Of a stretch of DNA of 64,000 nt, positions 8,153 to 18,745 are shown one piece after another. Made by a program: the position numbers and the translations under genes. The notes below the pieces were generated by a model. It did not search any database. It had not been told where the DNA came from and saw only the letters and a list, made by a program, of their open reading frames with translations. Location of the stretch: NCBI RefSeq assembly GCF_026712185.1, contig NZ_JAPPUX010000001.1, forward strand, positions 434,001-498,000, given 5' to 3'. Every line of letters starts with the position of its first letter. The first letter of the stretch is position 1. Source of the DNA: Nocardioides pini (GTDB lineage Bacteria; Actinomycetota; Actinomycetes; Propionibacteriales; Nocardioidaceae).

Positions 8153-8524
8153 GTGCCCACCATCAACCAGCTGGTCCGCAAGGGCCGCCAGGACAAGGTG
8201 TCCAAGAACAAGACGCCTGCCCTGAAGGGATCCCCGCAGCGCCGCGGCGTCTGCACCCGCGTCTACACGACCACCCCGAAGAAGCCGAACTCCGCCCTCC
8301 GCAAGGTCGCCCGCGTGCGCCTGAGCAGCGGCGTCGAGGTCACCGCCTACATCCCGGGTGTCGGTCACAACCTGCAGGAGCACTCGATCGTGCTCGTCCG
8401 CGGCGGCCGTGTGAAGGACCTTCCCGGCGTCCGCTACAAGATCATCCGCGGCTCGCTCGACACCCAGGGTGTCAAGAACCGCAAGCAGGCCCGCAGCCGC
8501 TACGGCGCGAAGAAGGAGAAGTAA
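8153..8524 (+). CDS. rpsL: 30S ribosomal protein S12
   Basis: A 123-residue uS12, the decoding-centre protein of the small subunit. The family blocks [30 protein letters not shown] and [18 protein letters not shown] are all present. The lysines of [10 protein letters not shown] and GRVKDLPG that mutate in streptomycin-resistant strains are intact, which predicts a sensitive S12. GTG at 8153 was chosen because it gives the standard [12 protein letters not shown] start; the frame extends upstream only into the leader. It is the first gene of rpsL-rpsG-fusA-tuf. rpoB and rpoC, usually upstream, are not in this window. Confidence 0.97.
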   Translation: MPTINQLVRKGRQDKVSKNKTPALKGSPQRRGVCTRVYTTTPKKPNSALRKVARVRLSSGVEVTAYIPGVGHNLQEHSIVLVRGGRVKDLPGVRYKIIRGSLDTQGVKNRKQARSRYGAKKEK

Positions 8525-8994
8525 TGCCTCGCAAGGGTCCCGCTCCCAAGCGCCCCCTCGTCGTCGACCCGGTCTACGGCTCGCAGCTGGTCACCCAGCT
8601 CGTCAGCAAGGTCCTCCAGGACGGCAAGAAGGCCGTGGCGCAGCGCATCGTCTACACCGCCCTCGAGGGCTGCCGCGAGAAGACCGGCACCGACCCGGTC
8701 GTCACGCTCAAGCGCGCGATGGACAACGTCAAGCCGGCCATCGAGGTCAAGTCCCGCCGCGTCGGCGGCGCGACCTACCAGGTCCCGGTCGAGGTCAAGG
8801 CCAACCGCTCCACCACGCTGGCCCTGCGCTGGCTCGTGGGCTACGCCGCCGACCGCCGTGAGAAGACCATGGCCGAGCGCCTGATGAACGAGATCCTCGA
8901 CGCGAGCAACGGCCTCGGTGCCGCTGTGAAGAAGCGCGAGGACACCCACAAGATGGCCGAGTCCAACAAGGCCTTCGCCCACTACCGCTGGTGA
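8524..8994 (+). CDS. rpsG: 30S ribosomal protein S7
   Basis: A 156-residue uS7, which nucleates assembly of the head of the small subunit by binding the 3' domain of 16S rRNA. The start [20 protein letters not shown] and the later block [12 protein letters not shown], with ALRWLV after it, are typical. Its ATG overlaps the last base of the rpsL stop (TAATG), so the two are translationally coupled. A strong hairpin follows before fusA. Confidence 0.97.
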   Translation: MPRKGPAPKRPLVVDPVYGSQLVTQLVSKVLQDGKKAVAQRIVYTALEGCREKTGTDPVVTLKRAMDNVKPAIEVKSRRVGGATYQVPVEVKANRSTTLALRWLVGYAADRREKTMAERLMNEILDASNGLGAAVKKREDTHKMAESNKAFAHYRW

Positions 8995-9000
8995 CGGCGG

Positions 9001-9037
9001 GGGGCCGTACGACCCGCACCGCGCGTCGTACGGCCCC
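9001..9037 (+). terminator. Hairpin between rpsG and fusA
   Basis: A perfect 13-bp stem, GGGGCCGTACGAC at 9001-9013 and its complement at 9025-9037, with an 11-base loop and no T-tract. Inside an operon it may act as a partial terminator or an RNA-processing or stability site. Confidence 0.55.
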
Positions 9038-9083
9038 TCACCCCACGAGCTCCCACCAACTTCCGAGGGACTGAGACACAACA

Positions 9084-11201
<2,118 letters not shown>

Positions 11202-11275
11202 TCGCGCCTCGGATCCTCGGCACCAGCACCACCCCACACCCACGAGTCAAGTAACAACAATCAGGAGGAGCCCCA

Positions 11276-12469
11276 GTGGCTAAGGCGAAGTTCGAGCGGA
11301 CCAAGCCGCACGTCAACATCGGCACCATCGGTCACATCGACCACGGCAAGACGACGCTGACCGCGGCGATCACCAAGGTGCTGCACGACAAGCACCCGGA
11401 CCTCAACGAGGCTTCGGCGTTCGACCAGATCGACAAGGCTCCCGAGGAGCGCCAGCGCGGCATCACGATCTCGATCGCGCACGTCGAGTACCAGACCGAG
11501 TCGCGTCACTACGCGCACGTCGACTGCCCCGGTCACGCCGACTACATCAAGAACATGATCACCGGCGCGGCGCAGATGGACGGCGCGATCCTCGTGGTCG
11601 CCGCCACCGACGGCCCGATGCCGCAGACCCGTGAGCACGTGCTGCTCGCCCGCCAGGTCGGCGTGCCCGCCCTGGTCGTCGCGCTCAACAAGTGCGACAT
11701 GGTCGACGACGAGGAGCTCATCGAGCTCGTCGAGATGGAGGTGCGCGAGCTCCTCTCCGAGTACGAGTTCCCGGGCGACGACATCCCCGTCGTGCGCGTG
11801 GCGGCCTTCCCGGCCCTCAACGGCGACGCCAAGTGGGCCGACTCGGTCGCCGAGCTCATGCAGGCCGTGGACGACTACATCCCGACCCCCGAGCGTGACA
11901 CCGACAAGCCCTTCCTCATGCCCGTCGAGGACGTCTTCACGATCACCGGTCGTGGCACCGTCATCACCGGTCGCATCGAGCGCGGCATCGTCAAGGTCAA
12001 CGAGGAGGTCGAGATCATCGGCATCCGCGAGGGCTCGCAGAAGAGCACCGTCACCGGTGTCGAGATGTTCCGCAAGCTCCTCGACGAGGGCCAGGCCGGT
12101 GAGAACGTCGGTCTGCTCCTCCGTGGCACGAAGCGCGAGGACGTCGAGCGCGGCATGGTCGTGATCAAGCCGGGCACGACCACCCCGCACACCAACTTCG
12201 ACGCCTCGGTCTACATCCTGTCCAAGGACGAGGGTGGCCGTCACACGCCGTTCTTCAACAACTACCGTCCGCAGTTCTACTTCCGGACCACGGACGTGAC
12301 CGGTGTCGTGACCCTGCCCGAGGGCACCGAGATGGTCATGCCGGGTGACAACACCGAGATGTCGGTCGAGCTCATCCAGCCCATCGCCATGGACGAGGGC
12401 CTGCGCTTCGCCATCCGCGAGGGTGGCCGCACGGTCGGCGCCGGCCGCGTCACCAAGATCACCAAGTGA
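11276..12469 (+). CDS. tuf: Elongation factor Tu
   Basis: A 397-residue GTPase that delivers aminoacyl-tRNA to the ribosome. G1 is [15 protein letters not shown]3 is [12 protein letters not shown] and G4 is [11 protein letters not shown]. The switch I region [15 protein letters not shown] is intact. Only one tuf copy is seen here. The GTG start at 11276 follows a strong CAGGAGGAG ribosome site about five bases upstream, as expected for one of the most highly expressed proteins. Codon use is very biased. A strong hairpin ends the operon. Confidence 0.98.
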   Translation: MAKAKFERTKPHVNIGTIGHIDHGKTTLTAAITKVLHDKHPDLNEASAFDQIDKAPEERQRGITISIAHVEYQTESRHYAHVDCPGHADYIKNMITGAAQMDGAILVVAATDGPMPQTREHVLLARQVGVPALVVALNKCDMVDDEELIELVEMEVRELLSEYEFPGDDIPVVRVAAFPALNGDAKWADSVAELMQAVDDYIPTPERDTDKPFLMPVEDVFTITGRGTVITGRIERGIVKVNEEVEIIGIREGSQKSTVTGVEMFRKLLDEGQAGENVGLLLRGTKREDVERGMVVIKPGTTTPHTNFDASVYILSKDEGGRHTPFFNNYRPQFYFRTTDVTGVVTLPEGTEMVMPGDNTEMSVELIQPIAMDEGLRFAIREGGRTVGAGRVTKITK

Positions 12470-12501
12470 TCTGAGCGCCTGAGGGCGCACCAGCACCACC
12501 T

Positions 12502-12537
12502 CGAGACCCCGTCTCCCGTCAGGGAGGCGGGGTCTCG
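12502..12537 (+). terminator. Terminator of the str operon
   Basis: CGAGACCCCG (12502-12511) pairs perfectly with CGGGGTCTCG (12528-12537); an inner TCCC/GGGA pairing extends the stem. It has no T-tract. It separates tuf from mug. Confidence 0.8.
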
Positions 12538-12573
12538 TGCGTCGCGGCCGGACCCGCCCGGCAGGATGGGGCC

Positions 12574-13165
12574 ATGGGGTTCACCAGGGCCGAGCTCGAG
12601 TCGTTCCGCGACGTGGAGGTCCCTGACCTCCTGCCGGGCCCCGACCAGCCGCTGCGGCTGCTGTTCGTCGGCATCAACCCGGGCCTGTGGACCGCCGCCA
12701 CGCAGTCCCACTTCGCCCGTCCGGGCAACCGGTTCTACCCGGCACTGCTGCGTGCCGGGATCGTGACCCGGCCGATCGACCCGTCCGCGGGCATGACCGA
12801 CGAGGACCGCAACGAGCTGCGTCGGCGGGGCATCGGCATCACCAACGTGGTCCCGCGGGCCACCGCGCGCGCCGACGAGCTCACGGTCGCGGAGCTGCGC
12901 GCCGGCGGCGAGCGGCTGCGGGCGCTCGTGGTCGAGCGGGCCCCGACCGTCGTCGCGGTCGCCGGGGTGACGGCCTACCGCTCCGCGTTCGCCGAGCCCC
13001 GGGCCAGGGTGGGCGAGCAGCCCGTGCGCTGGGGCGGCTCGCGCGTGTTCGTGGTGCCCAACCCGTCCGGGCTCAACGCCCACGAGACCGTCGCCACGCT
13101 GGCCGAGGCCTACGCCGGAGGCGGCGCGCGCGGCCGGGGTGCTGGCGAGCGCTCCGGGGTCCTGA
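12574..13165 (+). CDS. mug: Mismatch-specific (G/U) DNA glycosylase, 3' frameshift
   Basis: A Mug/TDG-type uracil-DNA glycosylase that removes U or T from G mispairs in base-excision repair. The two family motifs are present: VGINPGLWTA near residue 31 and VVPNPSGLNAH near residue 162. The catalytic core is intact. After EAY (about 13,113) the original frame stays open to 13680, reading antisense through two other genes. One frame over it reads PEAARAAGV and onward, the ending expected for the family, and stops at TGA 13163-13165. Removing one base near 13,114-13,116 gives a normal 196-residue protein. So this is either a real single-base insertion with a long aberrant tail or a sequence error. 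Confidence 0.8.
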
Positions 13166-13188
13166 CCGGCCCGGCGCCCGGCCGGCGG

Positions 13189-13608
13189 TCAGGCGGCGTA
13201 CGGCGGTGGGAGCAGACCGTGCTCCACGAGCAGCGACTCCACCCGCTCGCGCTCGCGGTCGAGCTCCTCTCCGGGCGGGAGGACGGCGAGCAGGTGGGGG
13301 CAGCCCGTCATGTCGGCGGCCTCGCCGAGCACCCGGTCGTAGGCCAGCCGGCACCCCTCGTACTTGGCGAACCGCATCCCGCCGCGGTGGAAGGAGGCAC
13401 GGAGCCGGCGCAGGTCCGCGCCCACCTGCTCGACGGGCCTGCGGAGGGGGACCACGTCGGCCCCGTGGCGGCGTGCGAGACGGACCCGCCGGGCGGCGGC
13501 CCGGGCGCTGCGCCACTCGGCGAGGTCGCCGCGCAGGGCGGCGCAGGACACCCGCATCAGCGCCAGGGCCAGCAGGAGCCCGCCGACGGTGACGAGCCAG
13601 CTCCTCAT
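13189..13608 (-). CDS. Small membrane-anchored protein of unknown function (paralogue of 28571-28978)
   Basis: A 139-residue protein not recognised as a named family. It starts with one hydrophobic helix (about residues 3-20, WLVTVGGLLLALALM), then a basic segment (RSARAAARRVRLARRH) and a soluble helical domain with LRRLRA, the LAYDRVLGEAADM block and DRERERVESLLVEHGL. The same layout and motifs occur in the 28571-28978 gene, so the two are paralogues. It converges on mug and is the last minus-strand gene below the VOC protein, about 30 bases from it. The ATG at 13608 opens the hydrophobic helix. It is probably anchored in the membrane with its domain in the cytoplasm. Confidence 0.7.
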   Translation of the reverse strand: MRSWLVTVGGLLLALALMRVSCAALRGDLAEWRSARAAARRVRLARRHGADVVPLRRPVEQVGADLRRLRASFHRGGMRFAKYEGCRLAYDRVLGEAADMTGCPHLLAVLPPGEELDRERERVESLLVEHGLLPPPYAA

Positions 13609-13640
13609 CCCTCCACGGTACGCCGGAGGCGCGTCGGGCG

Positions 13641-14084
13641 TCAGCCCATGTCGACGCCGTCGAAGTCCTCGGGGGAGTAGTCCCGCTTCTCCACCAGCAC
13701 CATCCAGTTCCCCGAGTTGTCGCGCATCAGCGCCTCGACCCCGTACGGCCGCTCCTCCGGCTCCTGGAGGAACTCCACGCCCTTGGCCTTCAGCTCCTCG
13801 TAGGTCGCGCGGCAGTCGTCCACGTCCATCCCGATGCCGGGCAGGCCGCCCTCGTCCTGGGCGCGCCCCATCGCCTCGATGAGGTAGTCGGGGAGGGGGC
13901 TGCTCGGGGTGGTCAGGTGCAGGTGGACCTCGGGCTGCTTCGGGTGGAAGACGGTGCACCAGCGGAAGTCGGGGCCGAGCTGCAGGTCGTCGCCCACCTC
14001 GAACCCGAGGACGTCGGTGTAGAAGGCGAGGGACTCGTCGATGTCCTTCACCCAGACGGACAGGAGGGAGATGTTGGTGATCAT
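13641..14084 (-). CDS. VOC (glyoxalase/dioxygenase-fold) protein
   Basis: A 147-residue vicinal-oxygen-chelate fold protein. The first beta-alpha-beta unit is SVWVKDIDESLAFYTDVLGF and the second runs from about residue 84 (GIGMDVDDCRATYEELKAKG) to RDNSGNWMVLVEKR. Such proteins bind a metal and act on small electrophiles or confer antibiotic binding; which applies here is unknown. It lies nine bases downstream of the AraC regulator, a pairing often seen in actinobacteria, which suggests that the regulator and enzyme work on the same compound. Confidence 0.85.
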   Translation of the reverse strand: MITNISLLSVWVKDIDESLAFYTDVLGFEVGDDLQLGPDFRWCTVFHPKQPEVHLHLTTPSSPLPDYLIEAMGRAQDEGGLPGIGMDVDDCRATYEELKAKGVEFLQEPEERPYGVEALMRDNSGNWMVLVEKRDYSPEDFDGVDMG

Positions 14085-14093
14085 GCGACGAGC

Positions 14094-14567
14094 CTAGGAA
14101 GGACCGACGCGGTCCTGCTTCTCCTGCGTTGCGGTCCCGTCCGCCCCGCGCCGCTCGACGAGCCCGGCCATGAAGACGTGGCACCCGGGGATGCGCGGGT
14201 TGCCCGCGGCGGCGTAGCGCCGCTGGAAGTCGCTGGGGCTCTCGCCGACGATCTTCTTGAAGCGCGAGCTGAACGAGCCGAGGCTGCTGTACCCGACGGC
14301 GTGGCAGACCTCGGTGACGGTGAGGTTGGCCGCGCGCAGCAGGTCCTGGGCCCGCTCGACGCGGCGCTCGGCGAGGTAGGCCGCCGGCGTCCGGCCGTAG
14401 GTCGTCGCGAACGACCGGATGAAGTGGTAGCGGCTCATCCCGGCGAGCCCGGCGAGGTGGTCGAGGTCGAACGGCTCGGCGAAGTGCCGGTCGAGGTGGT
14501 CGCGCGTGCGGCGCAGGTGCACCAGCACGTCGCCGGGGACGCGGCGCGGCCCGGTGTGACCGGTCAT
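14094..14567 (-). CDS. AraC family transcriptional regulator
   Basis: A 157-residue regulator with the two AraC helix-turn-helix motifs near the N-terminus: DLDHLAGLAGMSRYHFIRSF, then VTEVCHAVGYSSLGSFSSRFKK with the C-terminal signature. There is no N-terminal sugar-binding domain. A short tail (about residues 120-157, GCHVFMAGLVERR) may sense a ligand. Its ATG overlaps the stop of the upstream transaminase gene by four bases, so it is the regulator at the end of the GABA/polyamine operon or of the VOC protein that follows. Target genes cannot be told from sequence. Confidence 0.85.
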   Translation of the reverse strand: MTGHTGPRRVPGDVLVHLRRTRDHLDRHFAEPFDLDHLAGLAGMSRYHFIRSFATTYGRTPAAYLAERRVERAQDLLRAANLTVTEVCHAVGYSSLGSFSSRFKKIVGESPSDFQRRYAAAGNPRIPGCHVFMAGLVERRGADGTATQEKQDRVGPS

Positions 14568-15925
14568 CCGAGCAGCGCCTCCACGGCGCCGCGGAACGCC
14601 GACGTGTGCGCGTCGACGTCCGACCGGTCGTGGAACGGCGAGAACAGCGACATGTTGTGGAACGGCGCGAGCAGGACGCCGCGGTTGACGGTCCAGAGGT
14701 GGAAGAACGCGTCGAGCTCCTCATCCACGGCGGCGGCCGCCTCCGCGCCGGTGCGCGGCGGCGGGCAGAACCAGTACTCGGCCCGGCAGCCCAGCCGCTG
14801 GACGTGCCAGGGCAGGTCGTGCTCGGCGATCACGTCGCTGATGCCCTCGGTGAACTGCTCGGCGAGCGGGACGGACACGTCGAAGTCCTCCTGCCGCAGG
14901 GCGGTGGAGAGCGTGGCGCGCACGGCGGCCATGGCGAGCGCCGAGCCGGACAGCGTGCCGCCGACCCCGGCGACGTCGATGTCGTGCCCGAGCATCGGCC
15001 CCTCGAGCCTCGCGGCGACCTCCTCGGTCATGCCGTAGGCGGCGACCGGGATGCCACCCCCGATGGGCTTGCCGATGACCACGAGGTCGGGATCGAGGCC
15101 CCAGGCTGCCGTCGCCCCGCCCGGTCCGGCGCAGATCGTGTGCGTCTCGTCGTTGACCAGCAGCACGCCGTGGCGCCGGGTCACCTCCCGGACGCCGGCG
15201 AGGTAGCCGTCGTCGGGCAGCACGATGCCGATGTTGGTCAGCGCCGGCTCCATCAGCAGGCACGCGACGTCGCCCTCCGCGAGCCGGGCCTCGAGCGCGT
15301 CGAGGTCGTTGAACGGCACCACGGCGGTCGTGGTGGCGACGTCGACCTGCGGTCCCAGCGCCCCGGGGCGGGGGACCACCCGGTCGCCCGCGCGACCGTG
15401 CTCGAGGACGCCGAGCGTCTCGTCGACGGTGCCGTGGTAGCACCAGTCCATCACCGCGATGCGGGGCCGGTCCGTGAGGTGGCGGGCGAAACGGAGCACG
15501 AAGCGGTTGGCGTCGGTGGCCGTCATCGCCATCTGCCACCGGGGCAGGCCGAAGCGCCGGCTGAGCTCGCCCGCGACCCAGGCGGCGTCGGTCGACGGCA
15601 GCATCGTGGTGATGCCGCGCTCGGTGCGCTCGCGCACCGCCTCGGCCACCGCGGGGAGGCAGTGGCCCGTCATCGAGCCGGTGTCGCCGAGGCACAGGTC
15701 GACGTAGCCGATGCCGTCGACATCGGTGAAGCGGCCTCCCTCCGCTGACTCGACGAACAACGGGAAGGAGCCGGGCCAGCGGGTCATCCACGGCATCGGC
15801 ACGCCGGCGAGGAGGTGCTCGCCCGCCTCCTTCGCCAGCCGGGCCGAGGTCGGGTGCAGGTCGACGAAGCGCTGCTCCTCCTCCGCGTGGAGGGCGGCCA
15901 GCCGCGACCGGTCGACCGTCGTCAC
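14564..15925 (-). CDS. Class III PLP-dependent transaminase (GSA-aminomutase-like)
   Basis: A 453-residue fold-type I aminotransferase closest in appearance to glutamate-1-semialdehyde aminomutase-like transaminases. Visible features: GDTGSMTGHCLPAV near the N-terminus, VMDWCYHGTVDET at the cofactor region, VNDETHTICAGPGG (the PLP-ring Asp) and LVVIGKPIGGGIPVAAYG (the Schiff-base lysine). GTG at 15925 was chosen over an upstream in-frame start because it opens TTVDRSRLAALHAEEE. It lies seven bases after gabD in the same operon, so an omega-amine or amino-acid substrate linked to GABA or polyamine breakdown is likely. It is unlikely to serve haem synthesis, because no haem gene is nearby. Confidence 0.85.
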   Translation of the reverse strand: MTTVDRSRLAALHAEEEQRFVDLHPTSARLAKEAGEHLLAGVPMPWMTRWPGSFPLFVESAEGGRFTDVDGIGYVDLCLGDTGSMTGHCLPAVAEAVRERTERGITTMLPSTDAAWVAGELSRRFGLPRWQMAMTATDANRFVLRFARHLTDRPRIAVMDWCYHGTVDETLGVLEHGRAGDRVVPRPGALGPQVDVATTTAVVPFNDLDALEARLAEGDVACLLMEPALTNIGIVLPDDGYLAGVREVTRRHGVLLVNDETHTICAGPGGATAAWGLDPDLVVIGKPIGGGIPVAAYGMTEEVAARLEGPMLGHDIDVAGVGGTLSGSALAMAAVRATLSTALRQEDFDVSVPLAEQFTEGISDVIAEHDLPWHVQRLGCRAEYWFCPPPRTGAEAAAAVDEELDAFFHLWTVNRGVLLAPFHNMSLFSPFHDRSDVDAHTSAFRGAVEALLG

Positions 15926-15932
15926 GTCCGCC

Positions 15933-17393
15933 TCACAGCGCGCTGCCGACGTACTTGGTCTCGAGGTACTCCTCGATCCCCTCGAAGCCACCCTCCCGGC
16001 CGAAGCCGGAGTGCTTCACGCCACCGAAGGGTGCGGCCGGGTTCGACACGATGCCGGTGTTGACGCCGACCATGCCGAACTCGAGAGCCTCGCTGACCTC
16101 GAGGACACGGCTGTGGTCGCGCGTGAACACGTAGGCGACCAGGCCGTACTCCGTGTCGTTGGCCCGGCGGACCGCCTCCTCGTCGTCGGTGAAGGTCGAG
16201 ATCGGTGCGACGGGGCCGAAGATCTCCTCGCGGAGGACACGGGCGGTGGGAGGTACGTCGACCAGCACCGTGGGCGGGTAGAAGTGGCCCGGTCCGTCGG
16301 GCACCTCGCCCCCGACGAGCGCGCGCGCACCCGAGGACACCGCTTCGTCCACGAGCTCGTGGACGCCCGTGCGGGCCTTGTCGGTGATGAGCGGCCCGAC
16401 GTCGACGCCATCCTCGGTGCCGTCGCCGACGGTGAGGGCGCCCATGCGCTCGGCGAGCTTCTGGGAGAACTCCTCGGCCAGCGACTCGTGCACGAGGAAG
16501 CGGTTGGCCGAGGTGCAGGCCTCGCCGATGTTGCGCATCTTCGCGAGCATCGCGCCCTCGACGGCCGCGTCGACGTCGGCGTCGCCGAAGACCAGGAACG
16601 GCGCGTTGCCACCGAGCTCCATCGAGACCCGGAGGAGCTGGTCGGCGGCCTGCGCCACGAGGGTCTTGCCGACGCCGGTGGAGCCGGTGAAGGTCAGCTT
16701 GCGCAGCCGCGCGTCCTTGATGATCGGCTCGCACACCCCGCCGGAGTCGGTCGTGGTGACGACGTTGAGCACGCCCTTCGGCAGCCCGACCTCCTCGAGG
16801 AGCTTGGCCAGCGCGAGCATCGTCAGCGGCGTCTCCGACGCAGGCTTCACCACCATCGTGCAACCCGCGGCGATCGCGGGCCCGATCTTGCGGGTGCCCA
16901 TCGCGAGGGGGAAGTTCCAGGGCGTGATCATCAGGGTCGGGCCGACGGGAGCCTTCATGGTGATCAGCCGGGACGAGCCCGAGGGAGCCGTGGCGTAGCG
17001 GCCGTGGATGCGCACCGCCTCCTCGGAGAACCACCGGAAGAACTCCGCGCCGTAGGTGACCTCGCCCGCGGCCTCCTTGAGGGTCTTGCCCATCTCGAGG
17101 GTCATCAGGCGGGCGAAGTCGTCGGCGCGCTCGGTGAGCAGCTCGAAGGCGCTGCGCAGGATCTCGCCGCGCGTGCGGGGCTCGGTCGCGCGCCACTCGG
17201 CCTGCGCCTCGGCGGCGGCGGCCAGCGCGCGCTCGCCGTCGGCCGGCGTGGCGTCGGCGATCCGGGCGAGCACGCCGTCGTCAGCCGGGTTGTGCACCTC
17301 GAAGGTGGCGCCACTGCCGGCGTCGACCCACTCCCCGCCGATCAGCAGCTGGGTGGGGACGGTCGCGAGGAGGGACTGGTTCTGGTCGGTCAT
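15933..17393 (-). CDS. gabD: NAD(P)-dependent succinate-semialdehyde dehydrogenase
   Basis: A 486-residue aldehyde dehydrogenase that oxidises succinic semialdehyde to succinate, the last step of GABA catabolism. Signatures: ITPWNFPLAMGTRKIGPA, FTGSTGVGKTLVAQAADQL (cofactor-binding region), MELGGNAPFLVFGDADVD with the general-base Glu, and NIGEACTSANRFLVHE with the nucleophilic Cys. The first ATG (17393) overlaps the gabT stop as TGATG, showing coupling. The frame is open far upstream but only as antisense to gabT. Specificity for succinic semialdehyde is inferred from the neighbouring gabT. Confidence 0.9.
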   Translation of the reverse strand: MTDQNQSLLATVPTQLLIGGEWVDAGSGATFEVHNPADDGVLARIADATPADGERALAAAAEAQAEWRATEPRTRGEILRSAFELLTERADDFARLMTLEMGKTLKEAAGEVTYGAEFFRWFSEEAVRIHGRYATAPSGSSRLITMKAPVGPTLMITPWNFPLAMGTRKIGPAIAAGCTMVVKPASETPLTMLALAKLLEEVGLPKGVLNVVTTTDSGGVCEPIIKDARLRKLTFTGSTGVGKTLVAQAADQLLRVSMELGGNAPFLVFGDADVDAAVEGAMLAKMRNIGEACTSANRFLVHESLAEEFSQKLAERMGALTVGDGTEDGVDVGPLITDKARTGVHELVDEAVSSGARALVGGEVPDGPGHFYPPTVLVDVPPTARVLREEIFGPVAPISTFTDDEEAVRRANDTEYGLVAYVFTRDHSRVLEVSEALEFGMVGVNTGIVSNPAAPFGGVKHSGFGREGGFEGIEEYLETKYVGSAL

Positions 17394-18745
17394 CACTCCA
17401 CCTTGCCAGCCACGGCCGCGTCGAAGGCGGCCTCGAAGACGTCGAGGCCCTCGGCGAGCAGGTCGTCGCCGATGGCGAGCGGCGGCAGGAAGCGGAACAC
17501 GTTGCCGAAGGTGCCGCAGGTCAACGTCACGAGCCCCTGGGCCGAGCAGGCGCGATGGACGGCCGAGGCGAGCGCGGCGTCGGGCGTACGCCCGGTGCCG
17601 TCGCTGACGAGCTCGATCGCCAGCATGGCGCCGCGTCCGCGGATGTCGCCCACCCGGTCGGGGTGGCGCTCGGCCAGCGCGCGCAGCCGCGGCAGGAAGG
17701 CGGCCTCGACCTCGCGGGCGCGGGCGGGCAGGTCCTCGGCCTCCATGGTCTCGATCGCGGCCAGCGCGGCGGCGCAGGCGACGGGGTTGCCGCCGTAGGT
17801 GCCGCCGAGGCCGCCCACGTGCACGGAGTCCATCACGTCCGCGCGACCCGTCACGGCGGCCAGCGGGAGGCCGCCGGCCATGCCCTTGGCGGTGGTCACC
17901 AGGTCGGGCACCACGCCCTCGTGGTCGCACGCGAACCAGTCACCGGTCCGGGCGAAGCCGGTCTGGATCTCGTCGGCGATCAGCAGGATGCCCTGCTCGC
18001 GGCACCATGTCGCGACCCGCGCGAGCCACCCGGGCGGCGGGACGATGAAGCCGCCCTCGCCCTGGATCGGCTCGATGAGCACCGCGGCGCAGTTGTCCTC
18101 GCCGACCTGGGTGTGCACGGTCGCGACGAGGGCGTCGAACGCCTCCTCGGCGCACGCCTCGGCGCCGCCGGGCCAGCGGTACGGGTAGGCCATCGGCGCG
18201 CGGTAGACCTCGCCGGCGAACGGCCCGAAGCGGTGCTTGTAGGGCATGTTCTTCGCGGTCAGCGCCATCGTGAGGTTGGTACGCCCGTGGTACGCGTGGT
18301 CGAAGACGACAATCGCGTCCCGGCCGGTGTGGTGGCGCGCGACCTTCACGGCGTTCTCGACCGCCTCGGCACCCGAGTTGAACAGCGCGGACCGCTTGTC
18401 GTGGTCACCCGGGGTCAGGTCGGCGAGCTTCTCGCAGACCGCGACGTACTCCTCGTAGGGGGTGACCATGAAGCAGGTGTGGGTGAAGTCGGCCACCTGG
18501 CGCTGCACCGCCTCGACCACGCGCGGAGCGGCGTTGCCGACCGTGGTGACGGCGATGCCCGAGCCGAAGTCGATCAGCTGGTTGCCGTCGACGTCGCGCA
18601 GGATGCCGCCGCCGGCCTGCTCGACGTAGACCGGCAGCGTCGTACCGACGCCGGCGGAGACGGCCGCCACCTTGCGGGCCTGCAGGGCCTGCGAGCGCGG
18701 GCCGGGGATCTCGGTGGCGAGGATCCGTTGCTGGGTCAGGGTCAT
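17393..18745 (-). CDS. gabT: 4-aminobutyrate-2-oxoglutarate transaminase
   Basis: A 450-residue class III aminotransferase that moves the amino group of GABA to 2-oxoglutarate, yielding succinic semialdehyde and glutamate. It shows LFNSGAEAVENAVKVAR, FDHAYHGRTNLTMALTAK, the PLP-site Asp in LIADEIQTGFARTG and the Schiff-base Lys in LVTTAKGMAGGLPLAAVTG. These stretches match actinobacterial GabT closely. The ATG at 18745 overlaps the stop of the saccharopine-dehydrogenase-like gene by four bases, and its own stop overlaps gabD, so the three are one coupled unit. Confidence 0.93.
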   Translation of the reverse strand: MTLTQQRILATEIPGPRSQALQARKVAAVSAGVGTTLPVYVEQAGGGILRDVDGNQLIDFGSGIAVTTVGNAAPRVVEAVQRQVADFTHTCFMVTPYEEYVAVCEKLADLTPGDHDKRSALFNSGAEAVENAVKVARHHTGRDAIVVFDHAYHGRTNLTMALTAKNMPYKHRFGPFAGEVYRAPMAYPYRWPGGAEACAEEAFDALVATVHTQVGEDNCAAVLIEPIQGEGGFIVPPPGWLARVATWCREQGILLIADEIQTGFARTGDWFACDHEGVVPDLVTTAKGMAGGLPLAAVTGRADVMDSVHVGGLGGTYGGNPVACAAALAAIETMEAEDLPARAREVEAAFLPRLRALAERHPDRVGDIRGRGAMLAIELVSDGTGRTPDAALASAVHRACSAQGLVTLTCGTFGNVFRFLPPLAIGDDLLAEGLDVFEAAFDAAVAGKVE

